Positions 52,632-53,071 of a stretch of 53,071 nt of DNA are shown here, piece by piece; position 1 is the first letter of the stretch, and each line of letters opens with the position of its first letter. The stretch is from Ignavibacteriales bacterium. Its GTDB lineage: Bacteria; Bacteroidota; Ignavibacteria; Ignavibacteriales; Melioribacteraceae. Under the pieces are notes generated by a model. That model was not told the origin of the DNA, did no database searches, and was given only the letters and a program-made list of their open reading frames with translations. Where the stretch lies: contig JACOUS010000008.1 of assembly GCA_016177735.1 (NCBI GenBank), positions 1-53,071 of the forward strand, in the 5' to 3' direction. The translations under genes were made by a program, and so were the position numbers.

Positions 52632-52779
52632 AGCTAACGTTAAGTGTTTTATCCGAACTTGCCTGTTGCAAGCAGGCTTGAGACAAAAAAATATATGACA
52701 GCTTTAACCTACAATTTTATTATCCGTGTATTGATAGCATTTCTTCAATGCCTCAATTTCGGATAAAATACAGTTGAAC
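52632..52779 (-). repeat. attC-type site Z2, copy 2 of the 141-bp repeat
   Basis: Positions 52634-52774 are identical to 947-1087. Minus-strand cores are GTTCAAC (52773-52779, fits RYYYAAC) and GTTAGCT (52632-52638). The inverted arms TTTTATCCGAA/TTCGGATAAAA lie just inside. So another cassette should precede cassette A and run out of the window. Confidence 0.7.
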
Positions 52780-52833
52780 TTTTTACACCCAATACAGTTT
52801 TCAAAACATGTGTGCAGCAAGTTGTTAAATCTA

Positions 52834-53058
52834 TTCCAAAAAATTTTTTTCGTGTTTTGGTTTTGTATTTCGGCGGAATGCAAATGGTCTGTTCGAAAAG
52901 ATGGGAGAAGTTTTGTGTAGTACGGATTAACGGAAGAAGAAATCATTAATGCCCTCATCAATTTTTCTTCTGTCGTGAATGCTGCTCACGGCATCCGTGA
53001 AAGTGCTTCAAAAATTTGAAATCAATTTAATTCAAGTTCGGTTTTTTGTCAATTGGTT
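52834..53058. repeat. Diverged direct repeat, block 2 copy 2
   Basis: About 80 percent identical by eye to 1365-1592. A minus-strand frame of 85 codons (52704-52961) runs through it into the 141-bp site, ending ILSEIEALKKCYQYTDNKIVG; the equivalent frame is interrupted in copy 1. I do not call it a gene. Confidence 0.5.
53024..53052 (-). promoter_or_regulatory. Possible promoter reading toward cassette A
   Basis: TTGACA, 17 bases, TAAATT on the minus strand, conserved with 1552-1580. It is about 415 bp ahead of the cassette A start. Confidence 0.35.
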
Positions 53059-53071
53059 TTCTTGTGGGGAT

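Noticed and set aside
52704-52961. Minus-strand frame of 85 codons ending CYQYTDNKIVG as a truncated integrase
   Set aside because: It lacks the Arg, His and Tyr motifs of tyrosine recombinases, and its end lies inside the attC-type repeat.

Overview
The window looks like chromosomal DNA from a low-GC bacterium of the Bacteroidota/Ignavibacteriota side of the FCB group. Two large secreted proteins end in the C-terminal type IX secretion (T9SS) sorting domain with the NYPNPFNP motif typical of Ignavibacteria-like genomes. Other signs are many small Gram-negative outer-membrane barrels, a GH97 enzyme, DUF3078 and a split lysC-asd-thrB-thrC pathway. No tRNA, rRNA, CRISPR array, prophage or transposase gene was seen.

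Layout. 1-1730: one end of an integron-like cassette array without integrase, holding a frameshifted cassette gene. 1774-3495: MOSC protein and a class D beta-lactamase. 3843-7501 (minus strand): a complete bufferin locus (ECF sigma factor, zinc-finger anti-sigma factor, Cys-rich peptide BufA, MNIO enzyme BufB, partner BufC, DoxX membrane protein). 7479-10766: acyl-CoA, phosphatase and asparaginase-type genes. 11100-13721: secreted C1-type peptidase and a TIKI/Ere-like secreted protein. 13894-23796: signal transduction (two TPR histidine kinases, NarL-type regulator, lone receiver) around a T9SS surface protein. 23894-28192: T9SS subtilisin. 28602-37161: uvrB, sufE, purU, DUF116 and hypotheticals. 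37229-42275: threonine operon with a probable Thr-rich leader peptide and promoter. 42340-48145: membrane and outer-membrane proteins, GH97 and a Phd/ParE toxin-antitoxin pair. 48239-53071: a second, better preserved cassette array.

The most notable content is the pair of cassette arrays at the window ends. On the minus strand, each of five genes lies between a G|TTNNNN core and a 7-base core that is its exact reverse complement (GTTAGCT/AGCTAAC, GTTATGT/ACATAAC, GTTAGCC/GGCTAAC, GTTATAC/GTATAAC, GTTAGGC/GCCTAAC). That is the signature of integron cassettes, each carrying its own attC. The attC sites are 148-209 bp, and two share a 144-bp core with one mismatch. A 141-bp identical site occurs in both arrays, about 51.7 kb apart. 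Cargo includes a two-HEPN-domain protein with a C-terminal winged helix and a DUF4238 protein, both plausible defence or toxin genes. No integrase is visible, so this is a CALIN-type array or part of a larger integron outside the window.

A second theme is a family of short palindromes (GTAGAGACG...CGTCTCTAC and ACCCGCC...GGCGGGT). They lie between genes, and in two cases appear inserted in frame inside coding sequences: the T9SS domain of the subtilisin and the N-terminus of the ParE toxin.
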